Assembly (NCBI RefSeq): GCF_033115175.1
Contig: NC_084835.1
Location: forward strand, 56,482,948 to 56,546,947
Reading direction: 5' to 3'
Source: Lepus europaeus
Lineage: Eukaryota; Chordata; Mammalia; Lagomorpha; Leporidae
Length of the DNA stretch: 64,000 nucleotides
Positions 1-62,374 of the stretch are shown one piece after another; position 1 is the stretch's first letter, and every line of letters starts with the position of its first letter. Position numbers and translations under genes: made by a program. The notes beneath the pieces were generated by a model. That model was not told the DNA's origin. It saw nothing but the letters and a program-made list of their open reading frames with translations, and did not search any database.

Positions 1-296
1 TTAAGATTTATTTATTTGAAAGGCATAGTGACAGGGAGAGACAGAGATCTTCCATCTGCTGGTTTACTCCCTAAATGCCTCCAACAGCCAGGGCTGAAGC
101 TGGGAGCCAGCTCCAACCGGGTCTCCCATATGGGTGGCAGCAGCTGAAGTATTTGAGCCATCATCTGCTGCTTCCCAAGTGCATTCGCAGGACACTGGAT
201 TGGAAACAGAGTAGCTAGAATTTGAACCGGCACTCCCATGTGGGATTTGGGTGTCAACAAGCAGTGGCTTAACCCACTACACTGTATGCCTGTCCT
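1..296 (-). mobile_element. C-SINE type A, cut by window start
   Basis: Reverse-oriented: aagatttatttatttgaaag near the left edge, degraded tRNA-like head (cactacactgtatgcctgtcct) at the right. Moderately diverged. Confidence 0.9.
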
Positions 297-884
297 CCTT
301 GTTTTAAAATAAGCTTAGCATCTAGTTGGAGAGAAAAATAATGTGCTCAACGAATGCAGGGATTGGAAAAGCAAGGCTAGGAGGTCAGAGGAGGGAGAAA
401 CACTAGCACGGGTTGATCATGTTCCTGGGGTTCTGGGCTGCAGTGTTGGCCACACAGGCAGCTGCCAGTTTTCTCAGGGCACGGCAGGTAGTCCTTGCAT
501 CTTGGTTTAGGGGCAGAGTAGTGAAAATATGTGCATTTTACATGTACAAGCTTGGGTGCCTTTTGTATCTGCGTTGCTGTGTCCCACGGTAGGTTGCAGT
601 GTTGTCAGACAGCTTGAGTGGTATGCTGTTGCTGTGTTTCCCAGTCGGGGGCCTTGGCAGGGGGGAGGTTCATGCATATCATAGCTCACCCTGACTTGGC
701 TTCGTTAAGACAGGTACAGGGGCTCTGCAGCAGGCAGTTCAGGGCTGAGGGGGAATCTGTTCAAGGCTTGTAGTTAACTGTCTTTCTCCAGGTCTCTTCA
801 TTTCACTTGCTGTGTGTGTGTGTGTATGTATGTATTTTCTAAATAATGTATGTATTTTTAAATACATAAATATTTCTAAATGTC
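297..884. other. Intron 3, no recognised feature
   Basis: AFG3L2 intron 3 sequence with only a short (TG)n/TATG stretch near 811-835. No exon or named repeat recognised. Confidence 0.6.
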
Positions 885-1050
885 CTCTTTTTATAATGAC
901 ACCATTATGACCCTGATGACCTCATGTTAACTTGGTTTCCTCCTGTAGAGATCCTGTCTCTAAGTAAGGCCATAGTCTGAGTGCTGAGGCTTAGGACATT
1001 AGCACCTGGATTTGGGGGCGCCCACAGTTCAGCACATACTGACTAATTTA
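885..1050 (-). mobile_element. MaLR-like LTR fragment (MLT1/MST type)
   Basis: Reads, on the plus strand, as the reverse of the familiar MaLR LTR core: ataatgacacc, gacctcatgttaacttg, gagatcctgtctctaagtaa, ttaggacattagcacctgg, acagttcagcacata. An old fragment, from an endogenous retrovirus-like element with no coding part. Confidence 0.5.
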
Positions 1051-1078
1051 GATTCTTGCAGACTAATTTTGTGTGGGT

Positions 1079-1215
1079 TTTTTTTTTTCTTTTTGCCAAT
1101 GGTGCGCTGCACCGATCCGAATTCAGGAGTCAGGTGCTTCCTCCTGGTCTCCCATGCAGGCCATTTGGGGGGGTATCAAAAAAATAATAAAATTAAAAAA
1201 AAAATCTTAAAAAAA
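1079..1215 (-). mobile_element. Rearranged C-SINE fragment with A-rich tail
   Basis: Poly(T), then only the middle of a reverse C-SINE (ttgccaatggtgcgctgc to tctcccatgcaggcc), then a jump to catttgggg and an A-rich tail ending in aatcttaaaaaaaaa. The two ends have opposite orientation, so this is a scrambled copy. Confidence 0.6.
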
Positions 1216-1234
1216 AACACTGCACCAAGTTATC

Positions 1235-1345
1235 CCACAAATTACTTAAGCTCTACTTTCTTCCTCTGAGATGGATATAATAGCATACCTCTCGGGCTAT
1301 TGGGTTATTGTGCACATTTCATGAGATAATGTAGTGGAATATTTG
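1235..1345 (+). mobile_element. MIR fragment
   Basis: Matches the middle of MIR: acttaagctctactttcttc, ctgagatggatataatagca, tacctctcgggctattgggt, atttcatgagataatg. Ancient and diverged. Confidence 0.55.
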
Positions 1346-1517
1346 GAATCTCCTTGAATGTTACTGCTTTGTATTTGCATCCTATCTCAGTGCTTTATTT
1401 AGTAACTTGTAGGTTGCTATCATGTATCGTTTAGTAAGTCATTTATTCATCTAAATAATGAAAACATTGTGAGATATAAGACCTGCCGTGCTGTGTGTGC
1501 TGTTTTTCTGTGCACAG

Positions 1518-51365
<49,848 letters not shown>

Positions 51366-51910
51366 GCCCTCCGTGCTGCCCATGCTACCCCGTGTCAGCT
51401 GTGGCGCGGCAGAGTGAGAACCTGCTGGGCTGGTGGTAGCCAGCTGGGGGCCTGCCCACGTGGTGGGGGAGACAAGTGCCTGGCCCTTGACTGCAGGGGT
51501 GCGGGCAGCTTTGCAGAGGCCCCCGGGGGACCCGCGCCTCCCCTAGCCTCAGGAGCTCTCAGACCTCGGCTGGCACAGTGGAGGCGGCCCCGCGGCACCC
51601 AGGTGAAGCGCAGCCACGGTCGGCAGGGGCGACTCGCTGTGGGGCTCGACCGTGCGGGAGAAGCCCTTTGCTCACCGGCCACTCTTCATTCCTTTACTCT
51701 GTTTCCCTCTGCAGATGGGATGTGAAATTAAATCAGAGTCCTGATGAGAACATTTTGATTTGACTTGTATTTTAAAGATTGAATCCGGATTACTTGTTGC
51801 TGTTTTAATGGAATGGTTTTCTACAGAAAGCTGTAACATATTTAAAAATATGATTGTATTGTGTAAATACGGCTTCTTTACAGCAGAATAAAATGTGAAC
51901 ACTGTACTTT
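51366..51910 (+). other. AFG3L2: AFG3L2 3' UTR
   Basis: From the stop to just past the poly(A) signal, about 545 bases if unspliced. The first 350 bases are GC-rich with many CpGs (51420-51660). The last 190 are AT-rich, as is usual near polyadenylation. A strong pyrimidine tract plus gcag at 51690-51714 looks like a splice acceptor. Confidence 0.85.
51887..51892 (+). promoter_or_regulatory. AFG3L2: AFG3L2 poly(A) signal AATAAA
   Basis: Canonical AATAAA about 525 bases after the stop, followed 12-25 bases later by a CA and a T-rich tract (ctttttttttctg) that fits a downstream element. Cleavage is expected near 51903-51910. Confidence 0.9.
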
Positions 51911-52398
51911 TTTTTTCTGAAAAAAGAATTGCTGTTCATTGGTGGGATGTTTTAGAAAACCTAACGGTAAGAAGTTAGGAATCCTTCCAAGCCTCGGTTG
52001 CCGGTTCTCAGCTCCCATGGGGACTGGTAACCTGTGTTCACCTGTCCCACGTGTCTGCTGGGCTCTGGGGTGTGGAGTGTGTTGGTCTCAAGGCTTGGTC
52101 ACCGTGAGAATCCGCGACAGCCCCTTCTGCCAGGTCTTCCCCACACATGTTTTGCCCCCGTAGTGGTGACACAGTGGGCCTGGAAGTCAGCATGTGGCCC
52201 AGTGGGCCTGGCTGACCGTTCCTAGCCATTGTCGACGATTCCGAGAAGGGGCCGTGCGCCCGGATCTCTGACCTCACGGCGTGGTCTCGCTCACCGCTGC
52301 AGTGCTCTGTGAGGAGGGAGTTTGGGTGTTTCTGCAAAAGCCAGAGCCGGCCCGGAGGCTTCCAGTGCAGGCACACTGGCGTTTCTGACTATTTACTT
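51911..52398. other. Intergenic, immediately past AFG3L2
   Basis: About 490 bases, GC-rich from 51990 on. No ORF, promoter or repeat that I can support. Confidence 0.55.
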
Positions 52399-52714
52399 TT
52401 TTTTTCTTTCCTAAGCTTTATTTATATTAAAGGCAGAGTTACAGAGAAAGGGAGAGACAGGTCTTCCATCCACTGGTTTACTCCCCAGATGAACACAACA
52501 GCTGGGACTGAGCCAGACTGAAGCCGGGCGCTTGGAACTCCAACTGGGTCTCCCATGTGGAGGGGCCCAAGTACTTGGGCCATCCTCTGCTGCCCTCCCA
52601 GGAACACCAGGGAGCTGGATTAGATGAGGAGCAGCTGGGACTCGAACTGGCACCCGCATGTGGGAATCCCAGCATTGCAGCTGGCAGCCCAACTTGCTGT
52701 GCAAGATGCTGGCC
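52399..52714 (-). mobile_element. Old C-SINE, intergenic
   Basis: Reverse: cctaagctttatttatatta to ttgctgtgcaagatgctggc. Flanks ctatttact / gtatttact. Confidence 0.9.
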
Positions 52715-52715
52715 C

Positions 52716-54364
52716 AGTATTTACTCATCTAATGCTATACCACCTTGCCTGTGTGCTGCTGCTGTGGTGGGGACAGCGGCTTCAGACTGAAGACCCAGAA
52801 TCCAATGGCACCTCTGAAGTGGCTCCAAGACAAGGGTGAGGGGCAGCCCAGGCCACGCATGCTCCATGTGTGGCCACTCTTCCCCATGGCCTGAGAAGCA
52901 ACTGTGTGGAGTCCACAAATCCAGCATTCACAGAATGGAAGCCTCCCTGAGGCAGTGACTTAGCAGTAACCCCACTACCTCCCTGTCTCCTCACCAGATC
53001 GAGGGAGCTCAGGGGAGCATCGTTCGAAGGCTGTAAGGCCCGAGGGTGTTGAGTGCTTCTCCCCACACAAGCAGCAGACCACTGGGAAACGCGCTCTGTT
53101 TACTGGAGCCACTGCAAGGAGAGGCGTGAGCATGTGCCAAGTTCTAGCAGGCTTTGGCCGTGCACCTCCTGGGGGTGAGTGGGACCAACAGTGAGTCAGG
53201 TACAACTCAGCAGGAAGCTGACAAGGCTGCCTGTGGATGCTCAGTGAGGTAGAACCTGGCACCCTTGCATCTCCGGTGAGGGAAGCCACACCTGGGCCCT
53301 GGGCCTTAGCCAGCCAGCCTGGCCTGGATCAGCTACTCAGCCCTGCCTGTTTCCTTCCTGTCTACACCAGGGGCGTGGTGAGGGCTACTTGGCCACCGGG
53401 TACCAGGTGAAGCCTGGCCCACAGCAGGTGCCCATGCACACATCTTGTTCTCTCCTCCAAGGTCAAACAGCCTATTTCCAGGATAGACGGTGGAGGGTAG
53501 GCTGCTAAGAGGTTCCTTTTTACTGTAGTCTCACAGAATAGTTCAGATTTCTGTAAAATGAGGCCTTGTTTCTCTAGTCATGCTGCTATGGTAACTGGTA
53601 AATTTGTGTCTGTCCATAGTTACTGAACATAAGACCTAGGGTTGTGGAGCATGGTGTTCTGGTTACGCGGGTAACCCTAACTCAGCGGCTGCAGATGACC
53701 AAGTTTCACTTGCCTGCTGCTCCTGTGCAACAAAGATGAGAATGGCTCTGGCCAACGCGGTCACTCAGGGTCCCAGATGGATACAGGGAGCACAGCTTCC
53801 CCACTGGAAGCCACGTGCCATGCTCATTCTTGGCAGTTCACAGCTAATCCCAGAGGGTAGGTGCGTTAGACCAGAGGCACTGGGGAACAGCAACCTGGTC
53901 ATGTGTTGTGGGGTCTGACTCTGAGAGACCTGTCACAGGTGTGACTGGTTGTGAAAGCCATAGACCGGGGATGAGTTAATCACAGAAAAGAGCCCTTCAG
54001 CCTCCACGCCAGGCAGGACGCCAGCAGCCCACCCCAGCCCTGTCTGCAAGGCTGGCCGTGCTTCCTGGGGCCCTTTCTGCAAGAACACTGCGGTTCTCCG
54101 GCCCAGGCCCTGGCCCTGACCCAGCAAAAGGACTGCATAGTGCCTGCAAAGGGGAAGAAGGCCAATTCCTTATGTTTGCAAACTTGGGGGCTCAGAGAAC
54201 TGGCTGCCACCTCTAATAAAGCTGACCTTTTAAGAAAAGTTCTTAAAGCAAAAGCTCTTTTCTCTTTTAGTGAATGTGTGTGTGTGTGTGTGCAACTCAG
54301 TGATTGGACCTGCCTATAACTACACAAAGTAGCTTGTCAAGGAAGCAGGAGGCTGGAAAGGACC
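52716..54364. other. Intergenic between the convergent genes
   Basis: About 1.65 kb, GC-rich to about 54130, with (TG)9 at 54275-54292 and an isolated plus-strand AATAAA near 54214. No gene recognised; small ORFs lack family resemblance. Confidence 0.6.
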
Positions 54365-54365
54365 A

Positions 54366-54802
54366 AGGCACAAGTTGAGCATTTTATTATGAATGGATTG
54401 TTTCAAAGTTCCATATTGCATACTCAAATAAGGCAACACTGCACAGCTTCAGTTTTCATCACAAAGGATGAAAAAAAAAAATACTGTTTCTAACTCCCCT
54501 GCTGATTCTCAGAGGTGGCTGGACACCCAGTGGAAGGTGACACTTCTCTCATTAGCTCTTCGTGGCCCCCTGGTTTGTTTTTTCAAGTCGTCCAGCACCA
54601 AACATGACTGGGTTGGACAGCCAGTTACCTGCCGTGGTCAAGTAGGTTTCCTTATTCCAGGTGGCTGGGAATACGGCTTTGCTGCTGCTGCAAGGGGCCC
54701 ACACCAACACCCCAAGATCAGTGCACCACGGGGCAGCCGCAGCGCAGGCTGCCTGGGGTTGACCAAAGCGGCCTGCACTGCCGGGCCCGGGGCGCAGCTG
54801 CC
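54366..54802 (-). other. TUBB6: TUBB6 3' UTR
   Basis: About 440 bases between the TAG and the likely cleavage site, falling from GC-rich near the stop to AT-rich at the end. No repeat seen. Confidence 0.85.
54383..54388 (-). promoter_or_regulatory. TUBB6: TUBB6 poly(A) signal AATAAA
   Basis: TTTATT on the plus strand is AATAAA on the TUBB6 strand, about 415 bases after the stop. A GT-rich stretch (ttgtgccttgg) follows on that strand, so cleavage is expected near 54365. Confidence 0.85.
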
Positions 54803-55984
<1,182 letters not shown>

Positions 55985-56112
55985 CTACAGGCCCAAGGGG
56001 CTAGGGAGGGGGGTCGGGCACCCTCCAACGGGGCTGAAGGGCGTGGGAGGGTGGAAATACCTCATCTCATACCTTCTGACCTGGCAGTTTCAGTCTTGTT
56101 TTTAAACAGGGT

Positions 56113-56437
56113 GTATTTTCTTTTTAATTTATATTTTTGAGGCAGAGTGACAGGGCAGGGGGAGGTGGGGGGGGCGGGGGGAGAGCAAGAGAGAGCGAGC
56201 CAGAGAGAGCTTCCATTTGCTGGGTCACTCCCCAGATGCTCTAAACAGCCAGGGCTGGGCCAGCCAGGACAGGGGAGGAGGAACTCAGCCCACCCCTCCC
56301 AGCTGGGTGACAGGAACTCAAGTACACCTGCTGCTGTGCACAAGCAGGAAGTGACCTGGAAGTGGAGCTGGGCCTCAAAGCCAGCTGAACGGTGCGGCTG
56401 AACGGTGGGCACGTCAGTTGTTCAGCTACATGCTGCC
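56113..56437 (-). mobile_element. Old C-SINE in TUBB6 intron 3
   Basis: Minus-strand copy (sense to TUBB6): aatttatatttttgaggcag, a G-rich expansion at 56155-56185, ending gttcagctacatgctgcccc. Confidence 0.82.
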
Positions 56438-56615
56438 CCAACACGGAGGACTCGCGTGCAGCAGAGACTCCAGCTCATGTTTTCTGCATTCTCGCCAGAG
56501 GCTAGGTACACCTCACTGTCCAGAGACACTTTGAATGTGAAAGACCGTTTCTTTATAAAATTGTAGACGTATGAGACAAAGCATCTTTTTCCAAGCTGTA
56601 AAAATAATATAGGCC

Positions 56616-56940
56616 CAGGGCCAGCCAGTGCCATGGTGTAGCAGGTAAGGACACTGCCTGCAGTGCCAGCATCCCATATGGGTGCCAGTTCGAGACCCAG
56701 CTGCTCCACTTCCCATCCAGCTCTCTGCTATGGCCTGGGAAAGCAGTAGAAGATGGCCCAAGGCCTTGGGCCCCTACACCTGGAAGAAGCTCCTGGCTCC
56801 TGGTTTCAGATCAATGAAACTCCAGCCACTGCAGCCATCTGGGTAGTAAACCAGTGGATGGAAGACCTCTCTCCCTGCCTCTACCTCTGCCTCTCTGTAA
56901 CTCTGCCTTTCAAATAAATAAATAAATCTTTAAAAATAAT
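56616..56940 (+). mobile_element. C-SINE type A with 13 bp TSD
   Basis: Forward copy. TSD AATAATATAGGCC at 56603-56615 and 56941-56953. Confidence 0.96.
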
Positions 56941-56953
56941 AATAATATAGGCC

Positions 56954-57296
56954 TGTGGAGGGGGAGGGAGATGGGACGGGGGAAGTGCCCTCCAAACCAC
57001 CAGGAAGGAGGGCTGGGAGGAGTTTACTTTGGTTTACCTTAGTTTTTGCTTTCTTGGACACAGCAAATGTCTTATAATGCAATGTCCTTCACACACTGCT
57101 TTCTGAATATTTTTTAAACTGCACACCTCTCAAAGTTGACATCTAATTTTTCTTCATAAATGCAGCTAGTGTCAAATAATGTACTTTTAATTTCTGGGAG
57201 CACTATAAATAATCCCTTTCAAAACCCAAATGTATCATCCTATTAAATGTATCCAATAGAATCTATATAAATACCAGAAAAATCTAGCGAGTTGAA
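56954..57296. other. TUBB6 intron 3, no recognised feature
   Basis: About 340 bases, G-rich then AT-rich. Confidence 0.5.
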
Positions 57297-57632
57297 ATTT
57301 TTTCTTCTTTTTAAAGATTTTATTTATTTGAGAGTTAGAGTTACAGACAGAGAGAGAGGTAGAGACAGAGAGAGGTCTTCCACCTGCTGGTTCACTCCCC
57401 AGATGTCTGCAAAGGCCGGAGCTGGGCCAATCCAAGCCAGGAGCCAGGAGCCTCCTCCAGGTCTTCCACGTGAGTGCAGGGGCCCAAGCACTTGGGCTGT
57501 CTTCTTCTGCTTTCCCAGGCCATAGCAAAGAGCTGGATCGGAAGAGGAGCAGCTGGGACTAGAACCAGTGCCCATATGGGGTTCTGGTGCTGCAGGAGGA
57601 GGTTTAGCCCACTGTGCCACAGCACTGGCCCC
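57297..57632 (-). mobile_element. C-SINE type A
   Basis: Reverse: aaagattttatttatttgag to actgtgccacagcactggcc. Confidence 0.94.
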
Positions 57633-57687
57633 TGAAGTTGTTTTCAAACCCCTATGATTACATACAAGAATTTTAAGAATGGTATCT

Positions 57688-57990
57688 ATGCACTGGTGCT
57701 GTGATGCAGTGGGTTAAAGCCCACACAGGTGCCGGTACAAGTCCCAGCTGCTCCGCTTCCGATCCAGCTCCCTGCTAATGCACCTAGGAAAGCAGTGGAA
57801 GATGGCCCAAGTGCTTGAGCCCCTGCACCCACGTGGGAAACCCAAGAAGCTCCTGGCTCCTGGCTTCAGATCAGCTCAGCTGCAGCTGAGCTGGGCCATT
57901 TGGGGAGTGAACCAGAGGATGTCAGATCTTTCTCTCTCCCTCTCTCTGTAACTGTACTTTTCAAATAAATAAAATCTTTTTTTAAAAAAG
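57688..57990 (+). mobile_element. C-SINE type A, shortened head
   Basis: Forward: tgcactggtgctgtgatgca, with a gap after ttaaagccc, tail aaataaataaaatc. Flanks atggtatct / attggtatct. Confidence 0.92.
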
Positions 57991-58000
57991 ATTGGTATCT

Positions 58001-58425
58001 GTATATATATTAATTAGTTCATCTCTCCAAAGGTGTATAGTAATTATTGCCGGGATGGGACAAGGTTTGGCATCAGTTCCAGTTCTCTCTTTTTTTTTTT
58101 TTTTTACATAAAAACTGAGAAATCTTACTCACATACACATGTAAATGGAATGAATTATGTTCTAACAATGCCATTCAATTATTTGACCTTATTCTGAGTT
58201 ATACGCCAAAATTCAAATAGCAACCTACTATCAAAAACTATTTTAACCATCTATTGGCCAACAACTCAAATTCACAGAAAGCAGAATTGAAAAGAAGCTG
58301 ACTTGCAGAATAATGCATCGCATTATTTACATCCATCATTCTTGTCTTGTTTCTGGACGCACACCAAGAAGACTTTGCCAAGACTTAGTACACACAATCT
58401 CACTTTTTCACTTGAAGGCAGTCTG
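58001..58425. other. TUBB6 intron 3, no recognised feature
   Basis: About 425 AT-rich bases with a poly(T) at 58091-58106. Confidence 0.5.
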
Positions 58426-58429
58426 TTTA

Positions 58430-58684
58430 TTCCATCATACTTGGAGACACAGAGAGAAAGAAGAACAGAGTAAAGGCTCCCACCTGCTGGTTCACGCCTC
58501 AAATGCCTACAGCTGGGAGCTGGGAGCTCAATCCAGGTATCCCTCACGGGTGGCAAGAACCCAATCACTTGAGCCATCACCACCGCCTTCCAGGGTCTGC
58601 ATCAGTGGGAAGCCAGAGCTGAGTATCAAACCCAGACATCTGATAGGAATGCACGCATCTCAACAGCTATGCCAAGTGCCCACC
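58430..58684 (-). mobile_element. Old C-SINE
   Basis: Reverse: cccacctgctggttcacgcc, gagccatcaccaccgcct, ending ctatgccaagtgcccacc. Confidence 0.8.
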
Positions 58685-59283
58685 ACAGTTTCATTTTTAA
58701 TATATTCTCGATAAATATTTAGGTTGCAGATTTAGCTTATTCAAGTGATTAAAACCTGCATTGCCTTGTACAGACCTGTCCATGCCTACTGCAAAGATAG
58801 CAACCTGACCTCTGTCTGCGCAAGTCTGGCGGCAGCAGTTCACACACACCATCCAGAGGCCTGCCTCTCTGATCTGGGGGGAGGGGTCCATCCCTGATGC
58901 TGTTGCCACCCACGGGGCTATTGAGCTAAGGCACCCCAAAACCACCATGGCCACCAGGTGCCACATCAGGTCAGATGAGCCACCGTTCATTTCTGGATCC
59001 CAACCAGCAGACCTGAGCCTCCTGGGCCATTCCTCGCTCACCCCGAGGTCCACTGACCACACCCAGGTTCTGCAGTGCACAGCAGGTACAGCCTTGCACA
59101 GGGGCCCCGCCCCACTCTTGGGGGAATGAAGCACTTATCCAGTGGAGGTCAGTAAAGCAAGAAAACAACCAAATTCTTGACTCTTCAATAGGTTTACAAA
59201 GTACTGAACTACTAGTAACTTGGGTCGCACGCAAAGGGATGCCCAGCTTAAATATCTAAAGTTCTACGGATCAGTTAGGAATC
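58685..59283. other. TUBB6 intron 3, 0.6 kb, no recognised feature
   Basis: The GC-rich middle (58790-59130) holds two overlapping non-coding ORFs on opposite strands. No repeat recognised. Confidence 0.5.
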
Positions 59284-59755
59284 CACAGTCACCAGTGGGA
59301 AAATGGGCAAAGGATACAGTGCCCAGGAAAGTCAAATAACTCAACTTTCTCAGGAGGGAAATGCAAATGAAAACAAGGAGATCCTATTTGTCTCCTCGAA
59401 ACTGATGCAGATCAAAAAGCTCGCTACCTCTGTGCCAGTGGGAAAAACTCCTTCACATCCCACAGCGCCTGGGGGATCTGAGAGGTCTTGGTATCTGGAG
59501 GACGCTTCGCAGTTCCTATCAGAATTAGTCCCCTTGGAGCCAGCAATTACACACGCATGCGCACGACGACATAAATGCAGAGAAATAGTTTGAAAACGAG
59601 AAACATCCCAGATAATAACAGGACTGGGTAAATCCATGATGGTGTCGAATCACAGGAATGCTGTCAGCCACCAATGATGGGAGACCCCACCCTAATAAAT
59701 AGGGTTCACTGTAGGCTGTTACTGTACGTGTGTGAAATTCATGCAGCTACTTCTG
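59284..59755 (+). mobile_element. Old L1 3'-region fragment
   Basis: gggaaaatgggcaaaggata, gagggaaatgcaaatgaaaa, agcaattacacacg, ataataacaggactgggtaa follow the order of decayed L1 ORF2/HAL1 sequence. Confidence 0.65.
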
Positions 59756-59757
59756 CA

Positions 59758-59901
59758 CACATACTTCAGAAAGCTCATGGAGAAATGGAATTAAAAACTT
59801 ATTTTGGTGCAAAAAAATCTGAACTCCATGCATAGTTTTTCCATTGTATTTATTTCAAAGACCCCTCGTATGCATGGATCTCAAACTGTTTTGCCTCAAA
59901 C
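59758..59901. repeat. Palindromic repeat, copy 3
   Basis: tacttcagaaagctcatgga, gaaatggaattaaaaactta, ttttggtgcaaaaaaatctg, catgcatagtttttccattg, then caaagacccctcgtatgcat. A further piece follows at 60471-60540 (ctaccaaaattgtcttctaa) after two SINEs. Confidence 0.75.
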
Positions 59902-60171
59902 GCCATTTAACCTAACAGTTAAGATGCCCACATCCCACATCAAAGTGCACTGGTTCGGTTCCTGGCTCCAGGTCCTGATTCCAGCTTCCTGCTACTGCAG
60001 ACCCTGGGAGGCAGCAGCGATGGCTCAAGCGACTGGTTCCACGTGGGAGACCTGGATTGCATTCCAGCTCCTAGCTGGTGCAGTCATTTAAGAAGTGAAC
60101 CAGTAAACGGGAGTTGCCCCTCTTTCTTTCTCTGTTGCTGTTCTCTGCTTCCAAAATAGATAAATAAAAAA
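59902..60171 (+). mobile_element. Old C-SINE inside the palindromic repeat
   Basis: Forward: cgccatttaacctaacagtt to tccaaaatagataaataaaa. Confidence 0.85.
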
Positions 60172-60470
60172 AATTTTTTAAGATTTATTTATTTTGAAAG
60201 AGTTACAGAGAGAGGGTTCACAGAGAGACTGGTTCACTCCCCAGATGGCTGCAATGGCCAGCGTTGTGCCAGACCAAAAGCCAGGAACTTCATCCAGGTC
60301 TCCCACATGGGTAGCAGGGGCCCAAACACCTGGGCCATCTTCCTTGACTTTTCCCAGGCCATTAGCAGGGAGCTGGATGGGAAGTGGAGCAGCCGGAACA
60401 AACCGGTACCCAGGTGGGATGCCAGCATCACCAGTGGCAACTTTACCTGCTAGGCCACGACATCAGCCAC
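60172..60470 (-). mobile_element. C-SINE type A inside the palindromic repeat
   Basis: Reverse: aagatttatttattttgaaa to ctgctaggccacgacatcag. Abuts the tail of the previous SINE. Confidence 0.92.
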
Positions 60471-60540
60471 AAACTTAAAGCTTTTCTCTACCAAAATTGT
60501 CTTCTAATTCCATTTCTCCACACATGTTGAAATCCCTGTG

Positions 60541-62190
60541 TGTGGGCAGGATACACCTGGAAGGGTGCACAAGAACCTGGTGGTGTTTGCCTTGGGGAAG
60601 GTCCTGGATAAGGACTGGGGACCAACTCTTAACACCCTTTTGTTCTTTTTGGATCCCGTACCCTGGCAGTACTTGACCTCACTATCTAGCAAAATGAAAA
60701 CATGCTGACTTGTGTTACAACATTTAAAATACAGTCTTTGAGCAATGGGATCACAAGGGGGTTCGTTTCAGCATTACGTGATGCTTCTAAAATGTTAAGT
60801 AGTCAAACATACTAATCAAAGGGAAGCTGAGAAAGGGGAAGTCAGAGATATGAAAGCATACTTTTAAGGACATTTAAATGTCATCAGTAAGTAGGGAATT
60901 ACTAGTTAATGACAAAGTGGAAAGTACTGTGACTGTCAGGGAGAGTAGCCTAGATGTATTGCTGAACTGCTCAGAAGGCTGCAAAATACCTTGTGGAGCA
61001 CGATCTCATTTCCTAAAAACAAAATCACCTCTGTGTGTGTGCGTAGAAAAGTCAGCAGGTCACAGCCCAGCCTCTCACGGCACCTGGCTGCCCCCCTGGG
61101 GAACAAAGCCCAGGGGCCATCTGTGGATAGGCTGGGAGGCTTCCATTTTTATACTCTATTCTTGTGTGTTATTTGAGAAAGTGTTGCATGAGCAATTATT
61201 TTACCTTTGTAATGCAAACAGGAAACATGTTTAAATATTAAAGCACCCGAAATTGACTATAGCAGGCCACACAGGACTCTTGCAGCTCCACTCGGGGAGG
61301 ATGATGTGCAATGGTCATTGTCCTTCCTAGGTCCACCCCTGCCCCACCCAACCCAGCAGGCAGCAGCCTGGCCAGACCTCAACACTGGCACTGGGTTTCA
61401 CCAACCTGGGGCTAGCCTCATGCTTAGAGCTAGCCTTGTGCCTGGAGCTCGGGGTAGAACTACCACACCTTCACATAGGAAAGGTTGTGAGTGCAGCTGT
61501 CAGCAGAGGTTGGAACTGACTCACTAAGACGGCAGAAACTGACAACTGAAAACAGTAGGTCACTTTGGGCAGACATAAAACCCCACTAGATCAAACCCAC
61601 CTTGGATGCTAAATGTCCTAACACTGAACCTGACTTTCCCTACCTCCAACTCCCACCAGCTACTTGTCTTCCTGAAGCTCTGTAGCCCAGTTAGCTGTTA
61701 CTTTTCTCACTCAGGTTTTCTCTGCTCTGAGTAAAAGGAGGAAGCTTGGCGACTTCTGAAAATATTTTGCTACTGTCTCATAGCAACAGACATTCCCAGT
61801 TAAATATTTGGGGGTCATAAGTTGAACATCTTCTGCAGTGATGTGTGTGGCATTAATCATGACTCCAGATTATGACACATCGGCTGCAGATCGCCAGGCG
61901 CTGGCAGTCATCTACCACAGCCCCCCAGGGTTTGTCTGGTAGCGCCCCAACCCACACCGGCTGATGGATGAAGTCTTAAGGCTGCACATCCTGGTGCTCC
62001 CTCTTCCAGCCCCGACTGTGGAAGAAACTATTACAAACACAGAGAAGAGGCTTAAAGCAAAGCTCATCTTCCTGGTGCTCAATCCCCACCCGACCCCCAA
62101 CACACACACACACACACACATGCAAAACTGCAACAGTGTAACAGGCATGACAGCTACGCCACCAGCAACTCTTTAAAAAAAAAGTTTTAC
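60541..62190. other. TUBB6 intron 3, 1.65 kb without recognised repeat
   Basis: Mixed sequence with (CA)10 at 62101-62120. ORFs of 60-118 codons in it have no family resemblance, no splice context and no codon bias. Confidence 0.55.
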
Positions 62191-62342
62191 GAAGTACAAG
62201 GATACTTCCAAAAGTGTATGGAAAAAAATGGAGTGAAAAGGTAAGTTTATTTTGGTGCAAAAAAAAAAAAAAAAAGTTAAAATCCATGCATAGTTTTTGC
62301 ATGATGTATTTTCCATGAGGTTTTTGAAGACCTTGCGTATAT
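62191..62342. repeat. Palindromic repeat, copy 4 (uninterrupted)
   Basis: Left end tacaaggatacttccaaaag-tgtatggaaa, centre ttattttggtgcaaaa and aatccatgcatagttttt, right end attttccatgaggtttttga-agaccttgcgta. The ends are inverted repeats of about 28 bases beginning with TA, as in mariner-type elements. No coding capacity. Confidence 0.75.
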
Positions 62343-62374
62343 CTATGTTGTCCAAAACTCACACAGGTAACTAA

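Noticed and set aside
54210-54220. AATAAA on the plus strand as the main AFG3L2 poly(A) signal
   Set aside because: A proper signal with downstream T-rich element lies at 51887. This one is 2.3 kb farther and isolated, so at most it is a readthrough terminator.
60541-61527. Three ORFs of 61-118 codons in TUBB6 intron 3
   Set aside because: No splice context, codon bias or family resemblance; expected by chance in 1.6 kb.
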